A program made the translations under genes and the position numbers. From the NCBI GenBank assembly GCA_003223775.1, contig QHWK01000499.1:1-7415 (forward strand): a stretch of DNA of 7,415 bases, written 5' to 3'. This DNA is from Acidobacteriota bacterium (GTDB lineage: Bacteria > Acidobacteriota > Vicinamibacteria > Vicinamibacterales > CAVVIG01). The notes beneath the pieces are model-generated. The model saw nothing but the letters and a program-made list of their open reading frames with translations, was not told the origin of the DNA and made no database searches. Positions 4,932-7,415 of the stretch are shown here, piece after piece (position 1 is the first letter of the stretch; each line of letters begins with the position of its first letter).

Positions 4932-7010
4932 ATGAGGCTGACGCGCGTATTGTGCGCTCTCGTGCTGATGTGCGGCCTGCTCTCGGCCGCCCAGGCAGAA
5001 TCGGCGACGCTGACCGTGAACGCCGGCGGCGACCTGCAGGCGGCGATCAACGCGGCCAAACCGGGCGACACGATTCTGGTCCAGGCCGGCGCCACCTTCA
5101 CAGGGAACTTCTCGCTGCCGGCGAAAAACGGCACCTCGTACATCACGATTCGATCCTCGGCCGCGGACAGCGCCCTGCCGGCGGCCGGCGCGCGCATCAC
5201 GCCCGCCTACGCGGCGCTGCTCGCGAAGATCCGATCGACGAGCAGCGGCGCAGCCTTCCGCACCGCGGCGGGCGCGTCCTACTGGCGTCTGCAGTTCCTC
5301 GAGATCTTCCCGAGCAGCTCCACCGCCAGCTCGGACCTCGTGCAGTTCGGCAGCGGCGGATCGAGCCAGAACACGCTCGCGGTCGTGCCGCATCATCTCG
5401 TGATCGACCGCTCGTACCTGCACGGCGATCCGTCGTACGGCCAGCGCCGCGGCGTCTCGCTGAACAGCGGAGATGCGCAAATCATCAACTCGTACTTCGC
5501 CGACTTCAAGAGCACGACGTACGACACACAGGCGATCTGCGGCTGGAACGGCCCGGGTCCGTTCCTGATCGAGAACAACTACCTCGAAGCGGCGGCGGAA
5601 AACGTGATGTTCGGCGGCAGCGATCCGTACATCCCGAACCTCGTTCCCAGCAACATCACGATCCGGCGGAACCTGATCGCGAAGCCGACCGCGTGGATGA
5701 CGCAGGGCTGGACGATCAAGAACCTCGTCGAGCTGAAGAACGCCGCCGACGTGACGATCGACGGCAACACGCTCGAGCACTCGTGGCTCGCGAACCAGCA
5801 GGGCTTCGCGTTCATGCTGTCGCCGCGAAACCAGAGCGGCACCGCGCCCTGGTCGCAGGTGAGGAATGTCACGATCAGCAACAACGTCGTCCGTCACGTC
5901 GCGGCGGGGATCAACATCACCGGCTACGACAACCTCGCGACGGCCCAGCAGACGCAGGGGATCAAGGTCCTCAACAATCTCTTCTATGACGTGAGCAGCA
6001 CGTGGACCAAGTCGGCAACGGCGGCGACCGGCCGAGCCATCTTCGTCGGCGCCGGACCTAAGGACATCGTCGTCGAGCACAACACGATGGTTACCACCGG
6101 CAGCGGTCTCTTCATCGACGGCGGCGCCTCGCCGACAGGCGTCCAGGTGACCGGCTTCGTCTTCAACGACAACATCCTGCATGCGGCCAAGTATCCGGTG
6201 TACGGCAACGCGCAGGGCGAAGGCACGAAGGGGCTGAACTACTACGCGCCGCTCTATCAGTTCCTCGGCAACGTCGTCGGCCGGACGTCGACGGCGGCGT
6301 ATCCGTCAGGGACGGACCTGCCGGATCTCCTGACGCTCGAACAGCAGTTCGTCGATTACGCGCACGACGACTACCATTTGAAGTCAGGCCACACGCTGCC
6401 CGCCAACGTCGGCGTCGACTTCACCGCGCTCGACGCGGCGAGAGCCGGCTCGACGCCAGCGCCGACGCCCACGCCGACACCGACTCCAACGCCGACACCG
6501 ACGCCGACGCCGACTCCCACTCCGACTGGATCGACGCCGTACTCCGGCACGCCGATCGCGCTGCCGGGCACGATCGAGTTCGAGAACTACGACGCCGGCG
6601 GTGAAGGGGTTGCGTATCACGACAGCACGTCGGGCAACGTGGGCGGCGTCTACCGAACCAACGGCGTCGACATCAAGGCGGCGACCGACGCGGGCGGCGG
6701 CTATCTCGTGGGCTGGACGACGGCTGGCGAGTGGCTGAAGTACACCGTCAACGTGACGGCGGCCGGCACCTACACGCTAGACGCGCGCGTCGCCTCGTCC
6801 GGCGCCGGCGGCACGTTCCACGTCGAGGTCAACGGCGTCGACAAGACGGGGCCCATCGCTGTCCCGAACACCGGCGGCTGGCAGACGTGGTCGACGATCT
6901 CGAAGAGCGGCATCGCGCTCGCGGCGGGTCAGCAAGTCGTCCGCGTCGTCATGGACACGGCCGGCGCAAGCGGCTCGGTCGCCAACTTCAACTGGCTGAA
7001 AGTGCGCTGA
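4932..7010 (+). CDS. secreted right-handed beta-helix protein with C-terminal CBM6-like domain
   Basis: The 692-residue product has three parts. Residues 1-22 are a Sec signal peptide (MRLTR, hydrophobic core, cleavage after AQA). Residues about 24-505 look like a pectin-lyase-type parallel beta-helix: it starts with LTVNAGGDLQAAINAAKPGDTI (27-48), the usual opening of such proteins, and has repeated coils with Asn in register, such as ITIRRNLI (242-249), VTIDGNTLEHS (274-284), VTISNNVVRHV (313-323), IKVLNNLFYDV (344-354) and IVVEHNTMV (379-387). A Pro-Thr linker (511-532) joins it to a CBM6-like domain (about 545-692) with IEFENYD, AGEWLKYTV, GGWQTWST and the closing NFNWLKVR, whose aromatics are typical of sugar-binding faces. 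The likely role is binding and cleaving or remodelling an external polysaccharide, but no lyase or hydrolase catalytic set could be named, so enzymatic activity is inferred from the fold only. It appears to be a single-gene unit. Confidence 0.88.
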   Translation: MRLTRVLCALVLMCGLLSAAQAESATLTVNAGGDLQAAINAAKPGDTILVQAGATFTGNFSLPAKNGTSYITIRSSAADSALPAAGARITPAYAALLAKIRSTSSGAAFRTAAGASYWRLQFLEIFPSSSTASSDLVQFGSGGSSQNTLAVVPHHLVIDRSYLHGDPSYGQRRGVSLNSGDAQIINSYFADFKSTTYDTQAICGWNGPGPFLIENNYLEAAAENVMFGGSDPYIPNLVPSNITIRRNLIAKPTAWMTQGWTIKNLVELKNAADVTIDGNTLEHSWLANQQGFAFMLSPRNQSGTAPWSQVRNVTISNNVVRHVAAGINITGYDNLATAQQTQGIKVLNNLFYDVSSTWTKSATAATGRAIFVGAGPKDIVVEHNTMVTTGSGLFIDGGASPTGVQVTGFVFNDNILHAAKYPVYGNAQGEGTKGLNYYAPLYQFLGNVVGRTSTAAYPSGTDLPDLLTLEQQFVDYAHDDYHLKSGHTLPANVGVDFTALDAARAGSTPAPTPTPTPTPTPTPTPTPTPTPTGSTPYSGTPIALPGTIEFENYDAGGEGVAYHDSTSGNVGGVYRTNGVDIKAATDAGGGYLVGWTTAGEWLKYTVNVTAAGTYTLDARVASSGAGGTFHVEVNGVDKTGPIAVPNTGGWQTWSTISKSGIALAAGQQVVRVVMDTAGASGSVANFNWLKVR
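6462..6527 (+). repeat. eleven-unit Pro-Thr hexanucleotide repeat (interdomain linker)
   Basis: Eleven successive CCN-ACN codon pairs encode (PT)11 between the beta-helix and the CBM6-like domain, preceded by STPA. Third positions vary (CCG, CCC, CCA, ACG, ACA, ACT, ACC), so it is not a perfect DNA microsatellite, although short runs are identical. Such linkers in secreted carbohydrate-active proteins keep catalytic and binding parts apart. Changes in unit number would stay in frame. Confidence 0.9.
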
Positions 7011-7021
7011 GGTGCGCACCT

Positions 7022-7118
7022 GAGAGCGCGTTGCAAAATCGACGTAGAGCGACCCTTTAAGGGTCGCCAGAGGCGAGGCTGAAAGCCTCCCCCTACAGAT
7101 TTTGCAGCGCGCCTCTCA
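7022..7118 (+). repeat. palindromic intergenic repeat, copy B (complete, inverted relative to copy A)
   Basis: The outer arms GAGAGCGCGTTGCAAAATC (7022-7040) and GATTTTGCAGCGCGCCTCTC (7098-7117) pair with one mismatch and one extra base. Inside are hairpin 1, GCGACCCT/AGGGTCGC (7049-7056/7060-7067, loop TTA), and hairpin 2, GGCGAGGCT/AGCCTCCCC (7072-7080/7084-7092, loop GAA, one mismatch). The 81-bp core 7029-7109 aligns with the reverse complement of copy A, with roughly ten differences by eye including a 1-bp insertion. It fills the gap between two convergent genes, starting 11 bp after the beta-helix stop and running into the 3' end of the PHP gene. A bidirectional terminator role is possible, but there is no long T-run. 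Confidence 0.9.
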
Positions 7119-7415
7119 ATACAAACAAGCCTGCGAGACCTATCACGCCTCCGATGCGGCTAATCGCATCGAGCACGCCGGTCCGTCGCGTCGGCCGAGC
7201 GCCGGCGCGCAGCCGCGCATCGTCGGCGGCGAGGCGGACGAGCGCCGGATCGCCGTAGACCGCGCCGCCGCGGCCGAACACGACCGTGCGTCGCGCGCGC
7301 AGCGCCTCGAGAATTCCACTCTCCGTCGCGTCGCGCACGAAGACGAACGTGCGGCAGAAACCCATCGGGCCCACGCCGTGCGCGTCGGATGATCCAATCG
7401 CCGCCACGCGCGCGC
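7093..7415 (-). CDS. PHP-family metallohydrolase (CehA/McbA-like), C-terminal part (5' end outside the window)
   Basis: The frame is open to the right edge and the visible part is about 107 codons. It contains AAIGSSDAHG, whose Asp-Ala-His is the metal-binding motif near the end of PHP-domain phosphoesterases, followed by RTFVFVRDATESGILEALR, ALRARRTVVFGRGG and VYGDPALVRLA, the order typical of CehA/McbA-like proteins. The C-terminus has a hydrophobic segment, ISRIGGVIGLAGLFVLRG, which may be a single membrane helix or anchor. PHP enzymes of this group hydrolyse phosphate or carbamate esters, but the substrate is not predictable. The TAG stop (7093-7095) and the last residues GALQNL are encoded by repeat copy B, so the original C-terminus may have been different. 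The GTG at 7405-7407 is an internal valine codon, not a start. Confidence 0.68.
   Translation of the reverse strand, partial: ARVAAIGSSDAHGVGPMGFCRTFVFVRDATESGILEALRARRTVVFGRGGAVYGDPALVRLAADDARLRAGARPTRRTGVLDAISRIGGVIGLAGLFVLRGALQNL

Noticed and set aside
4917..6182. 421-codon open frame on the minus strand opposite the beta-helix gene
   Set aside because: It has a charged, low-complexity composition with no recognisable motif, and the plus strand has a clear signal peptide and domains here.
209..7118. Repeats A, B and C as a CRISPR array or as inverted ends of one transposon
   Set aside because: The copies are thousands of bases apart, are individually palindromic, and have no spacers between them. 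No transposase gene lies between A and B, only ordinary genes. Independent dispersed elements fit better.
1..7415. Defence system, prophage, toxin-antitoxin pair, tRNA or rRNA gene
   Set aside because: I looked on both strands and found no protein motifs or RNA structures supporting any of these.

Overview
The window is a GC-rich bacterial chromosome segment. Almost every stretch is open in several frames, third codon positions are mostly G or C, and Shine-Dalgarno sites of the AGGAG/GGAG type precede several starts. The gene mix (a DinB-like protein, an ABC exporter with an odd two-part permease, a small lipoprotein, a group-1 luciferase-like oxidoreductase, a secreted beta-helix protein with a carbohydrate-binding module, a CehA/McbA-type PHP protein and a secreted acetamidase/formamidase) and the GTAGGGCG...CGCCCTAC intergenic palindromes remind me of soil Acidobacteriota of the Vicinamibacteria type. 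That placement is from memory and is not proven here.

Layout, left to right. (1) Positions 1-184, minus: the N-terminal part of a secreted acetamidase/formamidase-family protein that runs off the left edge. (2) 209-288: a complete 80-bp palindromic repeat made of two hairpins inside an outer 12-bp stem. (3) 306-335: a strong stem-loop just past the stop of a DinB-like gene (344-850, minus). (4) A 73-bp divergent spacer, then a plus-strand unit: ABC ATPase (924-1688), permease read in two frames (1692-2603, then 2555/2597-3265), and a small lipoprotein (3262-3792) whose ATG overlaps the permease stop. (5) A luciferase-like monooxygenase (3719-4705, minus) that overlaps the lipoprotein gene tail-to-tail by 74 bp. 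(6) A 226-bp divergent spacer with a fragment of the palindromic repeat. (7) A 692-residue secreted beta-helix protein with a Pro-Thr linker and a C-terminal CBM6-like domain (4932-7010, plus). (8) A second complete repeat copy (7022-7118) in the opposite orientation to the first. (9) The C-terminal end of a PHP-family protein (7093-7415, minus) whose stop codon and last residues lie inside that repeat.

How the parts work together. The ATPase, permease and lipoprotein look like one translationally coupled ABC-2-type export unit, but the permease no longer reads through in one frame. It is either a decaying gene or a split gene expressed by termination-reinitiation. The other genes look like unrelated single-gene units. 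I found no defence system, CRISPR array, phage module, transposase, tRNA or rRNA. The most notable signal that the genes do not explain is the dispersed, two-hairpin palindromic repeat. It shows compensatory base change between copies, and one copy forms the 3' end of a coding region.
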